From: Thermoproteota archaeon
Lineage (GTDB): Archaea > Thermoproteota > Thermoprotei_A > Sulfolobales > Ignisphaeraceae
Direction: 5' to 3'
DNA: 61,763 nt
NCBI GenBank assembly: GCA_013154235.1
Contig: JAADCV010000086.1
Coordinates: forward strand, 1 to 61,763
A program made the translations under genes and the position numbers. Positions 7,619-15,528 of this stretch are shown piece by piece; position 1 is the first letter of the stretch; the number at the start of each line of letters is the position of its first letter. The notes below the pieces were generated by a model. The model worked only from the letters and a program-made list of their open reading frames with translations, was not told where the DNA came from and did no database searches.

Positions 7619-7681
7619 GCTGGCTCAGAAGAGCGGATTCGATCACTGTAGTCACCGTTTGCACCCCTCATCATAGCCCAT
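7619..7681 (-). ncRNA. Candidate box C/D sRNA (minus strand)
   Basis: On the minus strand: box C ATGATGA (7674-7668), 12-base guide, D' GTGA (7655-7652), short spacer, C' GTGATCG (7646-7640), 11-base guide, D CTGA (7628-7625). C and D are perfect, and flanking GGC/GCC can form the terminal stem of the kink-turn with the expected three-base bulge. The guides are GGGGUGCAAACG and AAUCCGCUCUU; I could not place their targets. It lies in the same protein-free gap as the plus-strand sRNA. The spacing of boxes is exactly that of archaeal C/D sRNAs, but the internal boxes are degenerate. Confidence 0.55.
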
Positions 7682-7740
7682 TACCACTCTCTAAAAGTAA
7701 TTAATATGCTGTAGTTCGAGCATTGGTGAGGGGGCTACGT

Positions 7741-7989
7741 ATGGTATGCTATCTCAACATGTATGTCCTGCATCGTGTAGGCAGTGAAGAGTTTGAGAAA
7801 GTGCTTCATCTTGTACAAGAGAGAGTTAGGTTAGAGCCTAGGGAAGTCGTTAAAAGTGTTGTAGTGCCTAACATGGTCTTTGCAAGATTTGCTTGCAATG
7901 ACAAGAACTCTTGCCTAAGGATTAAGGAAGATATAGAGGATGCGTTAGCAGAGTTCCCGTGGGTTAAAGTTGAGGTTGTTTGCCCCTAA
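7741..7989 (+). CDS. Small protein of unknown function, 82 aa
   Basis: I do not recognise the family. The ATG at 7741 is preceded by GGTGAGGGGG; an in-frame TTG at 7723 is less likely. The sequence has an alternating strand-helix-strand pattern (VVVPNMVFARF, then a KEDIEDALAEF helix, then WVKVEVVC), which suggests a small ferredoxin-like alpha/beta fold, with four scattered cysteines (two in FACNDKNSC). Its 3' end overlaps the end of the convergent 56-aa membrane protein gene by 26 bases. Confidence 0.5.
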   Translation: MVCYLNMYVLHRVGSEEFEKVLHLVQERVRLEPREVVKSVVVPNMVFARFACNDKNSCLRIKEDIEDALAEFPWVKVEVVCP

Positions 7990-8134
7990 TCTTCTTGTAT
8001 AGTAGGATTGATATGAGTGCCGTGGCTAGCGTGAGCGCTGCCGTTACAGCGCTGAAGCCCTTTCTCGAAATAATCACTAGTAGGAGCGCGACTGTTAGCA
8101 CAGGGTAGAGCAGTAGTACCCTTTCAAGTTGCAT
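7964..8134 (-). CDS. Two-helix membrane protein, 56 aa, CedA2-like candidate
   Basis: The ORF starts at an ATG that shares its A with the TAA stop of the 281-aa gene (TAATG), a classic translational coupling. The protein has two hydrophobic stretches (about residues 6-22 and 30-45) joined by a short basic turn ISRKGF, and a basic C-terminus (YKKIRGK). In Sulfolobus the Ced locus contains CedA flanked by two small two-helix proteins, CedA1 and CedA2; this gene fits the CedA2 slot in position, size and topology. Sequence is too short and hydrophobic to prove homology. Confidence 0.55.
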   Translation of the reverse strand: MQLERVLLLYPVLTVALLLVIISRKGFSAVTAALTLATALISILLYKKIRGKQPQL

Positions 8135-8979
8135 TATATCACCCTTAGTCTACCGAAACCTCCTAACGCTCTTGCTAGACCAACGGATATAGATATCAGC
8201 AGCGTGAGGTACAGTGCAGCACCTATGACTACTGCATACACGAGTCTAGCTATGAACGATATTATCTTGTATATTGGATCCGGAGGATTTCCTGGAGCTA
8301 CGGGTATCTGCATTTCCACTAAGTTGCTTCCAGTACTTGACTGCAGCGGGATAGAGTGGCCTATGTACGTTACGGTCTCAAGCATCTGGACGCCATTGTT
8401 CTGAGGAGGTAGGATAATAAAGGAGAAGAAGTGTGGGTAGAGCGGGAGCGCAACGTAGAATACTAATGCGAATGAGAGTAGAAATGCGCCGGCTCCTCTA
8501 GCTATCCTGAAAGGAATAGCCATCAATGCTATCCCTAGCGCAGCTAGCGCAGCGTAGCTCTTTTGTATTACGAGTCCCAGAACGTACATGAAGGTCGTGA
8601 CGTAGACTGCAACCATTAGCTTGCCTACTAGCGTTGACACAATCTTAGAGACTATGGGGGCGAACCTCGGGTTAACTAATTTCGTAATTGATGTTAAACC
8701 GAATATCATAGACAGCTGCCCGGTTAGCTGACCTGTTATAAAACCGTAGTATGCTATCCAGTTAGCTCCGAGGGCGCTGGCTATGTATGAGGCTGCGTTC
8801 AGTATCGTGTAGAATGCTAATGATAGTGCTGCTACGTAAAAAGCGTCGGAGATAAGGCGAGGGCCCCACTTTTTAAGTCCTGTTATTGGTATAGGCAGCG
8901 CGTATATAAGCACCCCTAGGTAAAACGTTAGCATTGACAGATATAGAGATATCTGAAGCAAGCTAGCTAGATCCATCAT
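8134..8979 (-). CDS. cedA: CedA-like polytopic membrane protein of the crenarchaeal DNA-exchange system
   Basis: The 281-residue protein has about six or seven hydrophobic segments and no enzymatic motif. Its N-terminal part (PIPI at 29-32, basic pair KK at 36-37, G39, LI 42-43, DA 45-46, YIAS 65-68) aligns without gaps to the upstream 91-aa protein. CedA proteins form the membrane channel of the system that imports DNA between crenarchaeal cells, together with the ATPase CedB and small subunits CedA1/CedA2; in other orders CedA1 is a pilin related to type IV secretion pilins. Size, topology and gene order (small, large, small) match. CedB is not in the window. The assignment rests on organisation and motif memory, not a search. 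Confidence 0.68.
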   Translation of the reverse strand: MMDLASLLQISLYLSMLTFYLGVLIYALPIPITGLKKWGPRLISDAFYVAALSLAFYTILNAASYIASALGANWIAYYGFITGQLTGQLSMIFGLTSITKLVNPRFAPIVSKIVSTLVGKLMVAVYVTTFMYVLGLVIQKSYAALAALGIALMAIPFRIARGAGAFLLSFALVFYVALPLYPHFFSFIILPPQNNGVQMLETVTYIGHSIPLQSSTGSNLVEMQIPVAPGNPPDPIYKIISFIARLVYAVVIGAALYLTLLISISVGLARALGGFGRLRVI

Positions 8980-8986
8980 CGACCGC

Positions 8987-9262
8987 CTAAGATGGTAGCT
9001 GTGGCTTCGGAGGCTGTGGGAAAGACGTTGATAGCAATGAGGCTATGTAGTATATCAGCCAGAATATCGATGATCCTACTGCTATCCAGAACGCGCCCCA
9101 TACAGCATCCTCTATGAGTCCCTGGCCTACTCTGCGAGCTTTGCCTATAGGTATAGGCGATCCCTTAATGGCCCAGCCTATGATCCACGTTAGAAGGAAT
9201 AGGAACCATGATATCACGACGGCTTTGTCTATGAAGGTCTTTATCAGTGTTACTAGATCCAT
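8987..9262 (-). CDS. cedA1: CedA1-like pilin of the crenarchaeal DNA-import apparatus
   Basis: The 91-residue protein has two hydrophobic helices (about residues 14-33 and 53-78) joined by a basic loop (KGSPIPIGKARRVGQG) and a short proline-rich tail. That two-helix hairpin with a positively charged loop is the layout of VirB2/TrbC-type pilins and of CedA1, reported to form DNA-import pili in Aeropyrum and related genera. It is followed after 7 bases by the cedA-like gene. A TATA box (CTTATAAAG at 9285-9293, minus strand) predicts a transcript starting almost at the ATG, so the gene has its own promoter and a nearly leaderless mRNA, as expected for an abundant subunit. Confidence 0.7.
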   Translation of the reverse strand: MDLVTLIKTFIDKAVVISWFLFLLTWIIGWAIKGSPIPIGKARRVGQGLIEDAVWGAFWIAVGSSIFWLIYYIASLLSTSFPQPPKPQLPS

Positions 9263-9284
9263 TTTCCCCGTAGCTATATAGGTA

Positions 9285-9293
9285 CTTATAAAG
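9285..9293 (-). promoter_or_regulatory. TATA box of the ced-like operon
   Basis: CTTTATAAG on the minus strand lies 26 bases from the ATG at 9262, giving a leaderless or near-leaderless transcript. It begins just past the stop codon of the helicase gene, so the ced-like genes are uncoupled from it. Confidence 0.6.
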
Positions 9294-9298
9294 CGTGG

Positions 9299-12172
9299 CT
9301 AACTCCGCCAGAAGCGCCTTGTTCTTAGGAACGCTCTCTGTCTTTCAAGCACTAGCGCTACTAGGTCTTCGATGGTCTTAGCTCTTGATAGTATGCGCTT
9401 AGCTGTCTCAGGTCCTATTCCGACTCCCTGGAGAGCTATTAGTGCGGCAAGCCCGTAATCCATCACTAAGTTAGCGATCTTGCGCATTCTATCAAGAATC
9501 TTGAGCTCCTCGTCGCAAAGTCTGCTGCTTCCTCTGTGGATGCGCTTCACTATGCCTCTAGCTCTACGAAGCTCTTCCTCATCGTCAACCACAGTTATAG
9601 CTAGTGAGCCGCATTGAGGGCACGATATCTTTCTATTCTTTAGCTCTTCTAGCGTGCTGCAGCCCTCACTGTAAAGCCTTATGTTTATAGACCATGTATA
9701 GAGGCAGGATAGGCATAAGAGTCTCACAGTGCGGTTCACTAGCCTTGATAAGACCACGCTACTCAACGCTTGTTTGGACACCGGAGGCCCTAGGCTAATG
9801 GTTGAAGGAGCTAATGATATTATTTCGCGTGCGATAGTAGAAGGTTTGTCCACCATGTAAACAACGATTTTTGTTCCGCTGTGCAGCTTCCTAAGGAATC
9901 GCTCAAGCGCGTCAATGTCTATTTTCTCGGTCATGAGCTCGCGTAGAGCCTCCCTCTTAACTACGTCAATATTCTTAAGGCCCTCGATAACCCTCTTCGC
10001 TTCAACAATCGAAACGTTCCTTGATACCAACCCCATCTTCTTAGCTACCTTAAGTATGTACCACTCGAACAAGGGAGAGTCTTCAAGTCCCTTGATCAGC
10101 AGCGAGCTAGCTTCCTCTATGGTTAGAGACTTTAGCTTAGATAGTAGGAGCCTTATCTCGCTTCGGCTCAAAGGTCTTGAGGGCACTACCAGCGTTCCAA
10201 TTTGGTGCGACCTGTAGCTACATCTAACCCCTAGCAAGGACCTTATGAGTTCGCTAACTACTAGCGCAAGTGCTTCGGATCCTCTTGAACCTAGGCAGGA
10301 ATAGATTAGTACGTACGGCAGTTCTCTCGCTGTCGATACCTCGATCGATATCCTTGTAGTTAAGAGGTGTATTCGGCAGATATCGGGGATAAACTCCTTA
10401 ACCGCTCTCTTAGCGTCTTCAGTAAGAGGATATCTGCTGAGAATGCTATCTATGCAGACTTCTGTAGAACAAGAGCAGAGGTTCTCTAGAAGGCTGCAGA
10501 CCTCCTGAGCTACATCGAAGCTAACGGGAATGTTCTCTCCAACCCATCTAGGTAGGCGGGCCTCCTCGACTCTAGCTACGGGCTCAACATACACAGTCTT
10601 CGACTCATCATCTATGCTAACGAGTCTCCATAGCCTACCGCTTAGAACAAGTACATCCCCCTCTCTGCATGTAGCGATGAACTCCTCATCTAGCGTTGCA
10701 ATACTCCTCATTTCTACAAGATCCCTCACCCTGTACTTACTTGTGTCCACAATCATCGTCGTAGTTCTATAGTAGATTTCCCCTCTCTTCCTAGGAACGA
10801 GCTTACCTTCAACTGAGGCTACGAATCCGATCTTCTCCGCGAGTTCAATTACTTGCTCGAGATCCTCTCTGCGTAGATCACGGTAGGGATGCGTTGACTT
10901 AACTAGCCTGAATGCATTCTCTCTGTCTATGCTTCCCCACTCTATAACGATGCCAACCAGCTGATGCAGGAGAGCGTCTAGCGAATTGGTATGAGGCTTA
11001 GGGGTTTCAAGCTCGCCATTAATTGCTCTTCTGGCTATTACCGCAGATTCGAGAAGCTCTATGAGCATTGGAGGCGCTAAGACTATGCCACTAGATACCG
11101 CATCTTCTCTATGCCCAGCTCGACCTACTCGCTGTATCAATCTACTAACTTGTCTAGGAGACATGACTTGCACAACGATATCTATTCCCCCTATATCTAT
11201 ACCTAGCTCGAGGCTTGACGTAGCTATAGCAACGTTGATCTCTCTGTTGCGCAAGCCCGACTCTACGGACTCCCTAATCTCCCTCGATAGCGAGCCGTGG
11301 TGTACGCCAACATCGTGGAAATGTGATCGTAGGATATATCCGAGTTCTTCGGCTGCGATGCGCGTGTTCACGAAGATAAGTACTTGCGATCGTTTTTCGC
11401 GGTACTTCCGTATAATATCAACTAGTTTCGGTACGCAATAGAGAATTTCGAGAAACGATCTCGTGTCTCTAGATCCTGAGCCCAAGCTATCTACTAGTAT
11501 TTCGTACCTCTTACTAGCCCCAACATCTATCACAACGTACTTGTAGGGATAGAATAGGAACTCGGCCAGAGACTCTAGACCGCCGTGAGGAGCTGTTAAA
11601 GCGATTCTTCTAATCCTCCTCTTCGCTAGCACGTCTAGTCGACGAAGACCGACTACGAGCTCTACACCCCTCTCGCTTTCCTCTACCTCGTGAGCTTCAT
11701 CTATGATAACGTACTGGCAATTTCTCAAGTGCTTCCTTAAGCTCTTGTTAACAAGCACTACTTGGAGGCTTTCCGGAGTTGTTACTAATATGTTTGGGGG
11801 CGAAGACGCTAGCTTTCTGCGCTTGCTAGACGGCGTATCGCCGTGCCAAACGCCCACAGTCATATTGAATATTGATGCTACCCTACTGATTCTGCGCTCG
11901 ATATCTCTGTTCAACGCTCTAAGAGGAGTTACGTATAGTAGCGAGATAGGCTTTGGTCTAGCGCTGCACCTCATTAACGATGGTATGAGAGCAGCCTCCG
12001 TCTTTCCGCTTCCCGTAGGAGCGCATAGCAATACATTTAGATCGGTATTCAAGATCTTTGGTATCGAAACGCGCTGAGTTAGCGTTGGCTTGGCTAGTCC
12101 TAAAGCACGTAGCTTAGCCGCAACATCGTTAGGAACGCCTAGCTCGAGCCAGCTGCTCACTGCTAGCACCAT
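9299..12172 (-). CDS. lhr: Lhr-family superfamily 2 DNA helicase with C-terminal zinc finger
   Basis: Superfamily 2 motifs are all visible: Walker A PTGSGKT near residue 52 from the chosen start, TPLRAL, TTPES, DEAH near 160, and motifs V/VI ATSSLELGIDIG and QRVGRAGHR. After the two RecA domains comes the Lhr-specific winged-helix/beta-barrel region (about 430-830), then CLSC and CPQC zinc-binding pairs and a helix-hairpin-helix-like element (GVGIGPETAKRIL). Lhr proteins translocate 3' to 5' and act in DNA repair. An in-frame GTG at 12196 would add eight residues; the ATG at 12172 still precedes all conserved sequence. The zinc finger plus HhH tail resembles archaeal Lhr2-type proteins. Confidence 0.85.
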   Translation of the reverse strand: MVLAVSSWLELGVPNDVAAKLRALGLAKPTLTQRVSIPKILNTDLNVLLCAPTGSGKTEAALIPSLMRCSARPKPISLLYVTPLRALNRDIERRISRVASIFNMTVGVWHGDTPSSKRRKLASSPPNILVTTPESLQVVLVNKSLRKHLRNCQYVIIDEAHEVEESERGVELVVGLRRLDVLAKRRIRRIALTAPHGGLESLAEFLFYPYKYVVIDVGASKRYEILVDSLGSGSRDTRSFLEILYCVPKLVDIIRKYREKRSQVLIFVNTRIAAEELGYILRSHFHDVGVHHGSLSREIRESVESGLRNREINVAIATSSLELGIDIGGIDIVVQVMSPRQVSRLIQRVGRAGHREDAVSSGIVLAPPMLIELLESAVIARRAINGELETPKPHTNSLDALLHQLVGIVIEWGSIDRENAFRLVKSTHPYRDLRREDLEQVIELAEKIGFVASVEGKLVPRKRGEIYYRTTTMIVDTSKYRVRDLVEMRSIATLDEEFIATCREGDVLVLSGRLWRLVSIDDESKTVYVEPVARVEEARLPRWVGENIPVSFDVAQEVCSLLENLCSCSTEVCIDSILSRYPLTEDAKRAVKEFIPDICRIHLLTTRISIEVSTARELPYVLIYSCLGSRGSEALALVVSELIRSLLGVRCSYRSHQIGTLVVPSRPLSRSEIRLLLSKLKSLTIEEASSLLIKGLEDSPLFEWYILKVAKKMGLVSRNVSIVEAKRVIEGLKNIDVVKREALRELMTEKIDIDALERFLRKLHSGTKIVVYMVDKPSTIAREIISLAPSTISLGPPVSKQALSSVVLSRLVNRTVRLLCLSCLYTWSINIRLYSEGCSTLEELKNRKISCPQCGSLAITVVDDEEELRRARGIVKRIHRGSSRLCDEELKILDRMRKIANLVMDYGLAALIALQGVGIGPETAKRILSRAKTIEDLVALVLERQRAFLRTRRFWRS

Positions 12173-12263
12173 CCTCAGCTGTATTGATCTCAGCACCAGC
12201 CGACGGATAGTATCTAGAACTCTTATCTCTCCTAGCTCCCGGAGAGCCCCGTGGTGAAGTAAG

Positions 12264-12527
12264 GTGCCGGAGGAAGAGTCTGCAGAGAGTGGCTCTAGCG
12301 AGGTATCTGAGGAGTACTATGAGCCGAGCGAGGAAGCTATAGAAGTTGAGTCCAAGGAGCTGAGCATACCAGAGGTAGAGGTATTTGTTGAGCGGAGCGA
12401 GCTATGGGATAAGATGGTGCGTGGGGAAATTAGTTTAGAGAAAGGTGCTGAGCTTCACCGCGAGCTAGCATCTCGTATACCAACAGTTACCGTGTCTACC
12501 GGTAGAAGGAGAAGGAGAAGAAAGTGA
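12264..12527 (+). CDS. rpo13: RNA polymerase subunit Rpo13
   Basis: The 87-residue protein has a very acidic N-terminus (PEEESAESG...), a central helix-turn-helix segment LSIPEVEVFVERSELWDKMV followed by GEISLEKGAELH, and an arginine/lysine tail (GRRRRRRK). This is the layout of crenarchaeal Rpo13, where the corresponding core reads LSIQDIELLMRNTEIWDNLL then GKITLEEAKKLF and the charged tails are disordered and contact DNA. Rpo13 is an archaea-specific subunit next to downstream DNA in the polymerase cleft. The GTG start follows GGTGAAGTAAGG. The gene is divergent from the helicase gene. Confidence 0.85.
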   Translation: MPEEESAESGSSEVSEEYYEPSEEAIEVESKELSIPEVEVFVERSELWDKMVRGEISLEKGAELHRELASRIPTVTVSTGRRRRRRK

Positions 12528-12545
12528 GATAGGGTCTACCGTGTT

Positions 12546-12929
12546 TTAGTACAGGGATTTGGACTCCACCTCGTATTCATATCCTAGGTTTTTGAGCGCT
12601 TCCTCTATGGTATCCTTAGGGACAGATCTATCGAATATTATGACTACGTACTTACCATCGTCCTTCTTGACAAGCTTTATCTTATCCACTAGGACGAGCC
12701 CCTTTATCATCTCGGAGATGTTCTTCTTTGGTGTGAGGTAATCCTTGAACTTCTTTCTCATGAACTCGTAGAACGCATCGAAATTCCTAATCATCCTTAT
12801 AGTGTCCTGTAGATCCTCACCACCTTTCCCAGTTACCTCATGTAGTCTCTCAAGAAGCTTTAGAGCACCTTCGAGATCTATCTCGACTGCGACATACTGA
12901 CCTATTATCTCGGTCATCCTAGCCTTCAA
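12546..12929 (-). CDS. Conserved-looking protein of unknown function, 127 aa
   Basis: No family recognised. The N-terminal half is helical (EIDLEGALKLLERLHEV, IRMIRNFDAFYEFMRKKF) and the C-terminal half has a beta-alpha-beta pattern (KYVVIIFDRSVP, then DTIEEALKNLGYEYEVES), suggesting a two-domain soluble protein. It is convergent with rpo13 (18-base gap) and divergent from pcna. Location inside a replication/transcription gene group is the only functional hint. Confidence 0.6.
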   Translation of the reverse strand: MKARMTEIIGQYVAVEIDLEGALKLLERLHEVTGKGGEDLQDTIRMIRNFDAFYEFMRKKFKDYLTPKKNISEMIKGLVLVDKIKLVKKDDGKYVVIIFDRSVPKDTIEEALKNLGYEYEVESKSLY

Positions 12930-13006
12930 CGCATTCTCCCCGGGGCATTCGCTCCTCCTAGGCTATAAGTGCTAGACATTATATCTAGTTTAGAGGGTGC
13001 GGAGGG

Positions 13007-13765
13007 GTGAGCGTAAGAGCGACCTATCCCATAGGGGCGAACCTCAAGAAGATCGCTCAAGCGTGCTCAGCAGCTCTAGAGGAGGTGCCAGTGATATTCA
13101 GTAGCGAAGGCATGATAATAGAGGGCCTCAGCCCCGACAAGGCTATAATGCTGTCGGTATTCATCCCGGCTACCGCTTTTGAGGAGTACAATGTTTCTGA
13201 GGAGACTAGCGTTGTTGCGCCTAAGGACGAGTTTGTGAAGGCGTTCAAGAGAGCTACGAAGCGTGATAGAGTTACATTTGAGCTATCTCCGGGGTCTAGA
13301 GAGATGGTGATTAGGGTTACTAATGTTAGGACTAGTGTTGAGCGTGAATACATAGTGTCTCTCTCCGAGGTTGGGTACCAGAGAATAGGTGAGTTAGACA
13401 TAGATCTCGAGGTCAACGCTAGGATGCCTAGCGATGAGCTTGCTAACATTGTAAAAGACGTCGCTATAGTTGCCGATGAAGCAACGTTCCAGTTCACTTC
13501 AGAGACTAATGCTATACGAGTGCAAGCGTTCGGGGATCTAGGAGAGTATAGGACGGAGCTAAAGCAGTTCAAGCCACTGACACTGATAGAGTCGACGGTT
13601 AGCGCTGCATCCTCTAAGTACAGCGTCGATCATTTGAAGATACTTGCGAAGGTTCTAGACCTAGCAGACGAGGTGACCATAGCCTTTGGTCCTGACAAGC
13701 CGTTGAAAGCTGAGCTAGATATTGGTGGAGGAAGAGTTGTTCTTTGGATCGCTCCAAGAGCTTAG
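13007..13765 (+). CDS. pcn: PCNA sliding clamp (first copy)
   Basis: At 252 residues this is a normal archaeal PCNA: two repeats of the clamp fold with the conserved LSPDKAIMLSVFIPATAFEEY segment in domain 1, an interdomain connector near 115-130, and LADEVTIAFGPDKPL plus GGGRVVLWIAPRA at the end. PCNA encircles DNA and tethers polymerases, Fen1, ligase and others. Crenarchaea usually have three paralogues that make heterotrimers; a second copy lies 1.8 kb downstream and differs strongly in sequence. The start is GTG at 13007 after GGAGGG. The final four bases overlap the convergent DUF72 gene. Confidence 0.95.
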   Translation: MSVRATYPIGANLKKIAQACSAALEEVPVIFSSEGMIIEGLSPDKAIMLSVFIPATAFEEYNVSEETSVVAPKDEFVKAFKRATKRDRVTFELSPGSREMVIRVTNVRTSVEREYIVSLSEVGYQRIGELDIDLEVNARMPSDELANIVKDVAIVADEATFQFTSETNAIRVQAFGDLGEYRTELKQFKPLTLIESTVSAASSKYSVDHLKILAKVLDLADEVTIAFGPDKPLKAELDIGGGRVVLWIAPRA

Positions 13766-14526
13766 ACAACCGCAAGTCCTTTTTCAGCGGCCAAGTTCTT
13801 GAACCTCACAGCATCATTAAACATGTAGATATTATTGAACATCACATAGAACTGCGGAGTAACACTAGAGTACCTAGATACCTTGTCCGCAAGCTCTTGT
13901 AGATCGCTATCAGTATACTTGTATCGATAGTTAATCTCGCCTCCGAGGCCATGTAGCCTCGTGTAGAGCGCTGGAGTCCCGTCCTCAGGAACTATAGGGT
14001 CTCTCTTGAGTATATCAACAACATGCACCACGCCTAGAGATACAACCTTTCTGATTGCTTCCGTATGCTGAAGCCAAGTTCCTCGAGGTTCCCAGCATAT
14101 TAGAAACTCGCTTCTTACAACAGTCTTGAAGAACTCTATGGCATTCCTAAGGTTCTCCTCTGAGTAGCCAAAGCTTGGAGGAGTCTGGAAAACTATGGCT
14201 TTACTACCCAGTATCTGAGCTATTCTACGCAGTTTCTCCCACGCCTCTAGATTCTCCTTCGTAGGTCTCAGAAATCCATACTTACTTAAGTCGCCGCTAG
14301 GCTTTCTCTTCATCCTTCTCCACGTGGGGCTTGTATGGGGGTGCGTAATTACCTGCCACGCCTTTACGGTTACGATAGCATCCTCCGGTATCGAGCTTCT
14401 GAAGCTGCGAGCCCAATCCTCAGTAGGTAGATCATAGAAAGTGTTCTGTAGCTCAACTGCCTTAAGGGCTTCGAAGTACTTGGCTCGAGATACGGGAATA
14501 CCGCAACAACCAACAATTACCTGCAA
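13762..14526 (-). CDS. DUF72 (YecE-like) TIM-barrel protein
   Basis: The 254-residue protein carries the DUF72 pattern: an N-terminal VGCCGIP strand, ELQNTFYDLP, FTVKAWQVITH-like strand (IVTVKAWQVITH), IVFQTPPSF, CWEPRGTW and YTRLHG. These proteins are predicted TIM barrels of unknown activity, widespread in archaea and bacteria. ELQNTFYDLPT replaces the usual EINSTFYRLP. It converges on the first pcna with a 4-base overlap. Confidence 0.85.
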   Translation of the reverse strand: MQVIVGCCGIPVSRAKYFEALKAVELQNTFYDLPTEDWARSFRSSIPEDAIVTVKAWQVITHPHTSPTWRRMKRKPSGDLSKYGFLRPTKENLEAWEKLRRIAQILGSKAIVFQTPPSFGYSEENLRNAIEFFKTVVRSEFLICWEPRGTWLQHTEAIRKVVSLGVVHVVDILKRDPIVPEDGTPALYTRLHGLGGEINYRYKYTDSDLQELADKVSRYSSVTPQFYVMFNNIYMFNDAVRFKNLAAEKGLAVV

Positions 14527-14542
14527 GAGATCTTCACCCTAA

Positions 14543-15106
14543 CTAAGCTACTCGCCAGCACACTGGTTCCTCCAAGAGACATATAATACGGTTATCCCCC
14601 TCGGCAAGTACATCTATATCGTTAACATCATCAAAAATTTTAGGAATTAATATCAATGATAAAGACTTACTTGCACGTTCAATAAGTATGGTAAACGCGC
14701 GCCTCCCAAGAGCTTTAGCAACTATCTTGGTTTCGCCTATAGATATAGAGGTGGATTCTACGGTCACAGGACAGGGTTCTCCGCAAGCTCCTGCTCTAAC
14801 GCTTCTTGCTAGAGATGGTGGTGCCACAATGTGTAACCAAGGAAGCGCGTCCTTTAGAAGCTTGCATCCTCTGCATAGGCATTCCAGAACTGTTGGTATG
14901 ACTACGTACCTTAAGTTCCTTAGAGATAGCTGTAGTTCAAGTATGTTTCTTGTTATTGCGTGTAGGCTAGTACCTCCTCCGCAGCCTACTAGCGCGCACG
15001 AGGGAGGTTCCTCTAGAGAGCAAACTAGCAGTGTTGTGCAATCGTTGTCAGAGGTTATTGTAGATCCCGCAACGATGTAAACACCAGGTGCAAGCGTCAA
15101 ATGCAT
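14543..15106 (-). CDS. Degenerate metallo-beta-lactamase-fold-like protein, 187 aa
   Basis: The order VGCGGG (near 41), a helical LELQLSLRNLRYVVIPT segment, a WLHIVAPPSLA strand-loop and a later VESTSISIGETKIVAKALG stretch follows the metallo-beta-lactamase fold, where the second element normally ends in THxHxDH. Here the corresponding place reads PTVLECLCRGC, so the zinc ligands are gone; instead there are several cysteines (ECLCRGC, GACGEPC). It may be a structural or regulatory relative, or bind metal through cysteines. The fold assignment is inference from pattern only. Start ATG lies 7 bases from the AbrB gene stop, so the two are likely cotranscribed. Confidence 0.5.
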   Translation of the reverse strand: MHLTLAPGVYIVAGSTITSDNDCTTLLVCSLEEPPSCALVGCGGGTSLHAITRNILELQLSLRNLRYVVIPTVLECLCRGCKLLKDALPWLHIVAPPSLARSVRAGACGEPCPVTVESTSISIGETKIVAKALGRRAFTILIERASKSLSLILIPKIFDDVNDIDVLAEGDNRIICLLEEPVCWRVA

Positions 15107-15113
15107 GTTATCA

Positions 15114-15449
15114 CTACTCTACGCTTCTGCAGATGAATCCCTCTATCTCTATGGGTGTATCCTTGACGAGGACGCGGCATGTAGCTTCGTCGCCTACTCG
15201 TGCGCAGGATATGGATACGATGCTGTTGCTGTATTCGCGTATAACCGCCTCTAGCTCGCTTATACCTATACCCTCGCCTATGCACGAGAAAAGAGCTCCA
15301 GGCTCGCACACTCGAACCTCTATTACTTTCCTATCCTCGTCTAGAGCTAGGATCACCTTGGAATTGGGCTCTATCCCTAGGGCGATTCTCATGTAGGATG
15401 GGATAGTTATGCGTCCCTTGCCGTCCACCTTGAGAACCTCTACGTACAT
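15114..15449 (-). CDS. AbrB/SpoVT-family transcription regulator
   Basis: The N-terminal ~45 residues are a clear swapped-hairpin AbrB DNA-binding domain: VDGKGRITIPSYMRIALGI followed by a beta strand. The remaining ~65 residues (GISELEAVIREY, VVSISCARVGDE-like region) form a helix-strand module resembling an ACT-like or SpoVT C-terminal dimerisation domain. Such proteins bind DNA as dimers and often regulate neighbouring genes, so the adjacent degenerate lactamase-like gene or divergent pcna2 operon are possible targets. It is divergent from pcna2 with an 80-base spacer. Confidence 0.85.
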   Translation of the reverse strand: MYVEVLKVDGKGRITIPSYMRIALGIEPNSKVILALDEDRKVIEVRVCEPGALFSCIGEGIGISELEAVIREYSNSIVSISCARVGDEATCRVLVKDTPIEIEGFICRSVE

Positions 15450-15528
15450 AGCTGGCCTCCAATAGCGGATCTATGTATCTGCATCCTTAATAGAGTTAGT
15501 ATGCGAAGATTGGTTTTGGGGAGAGCGA

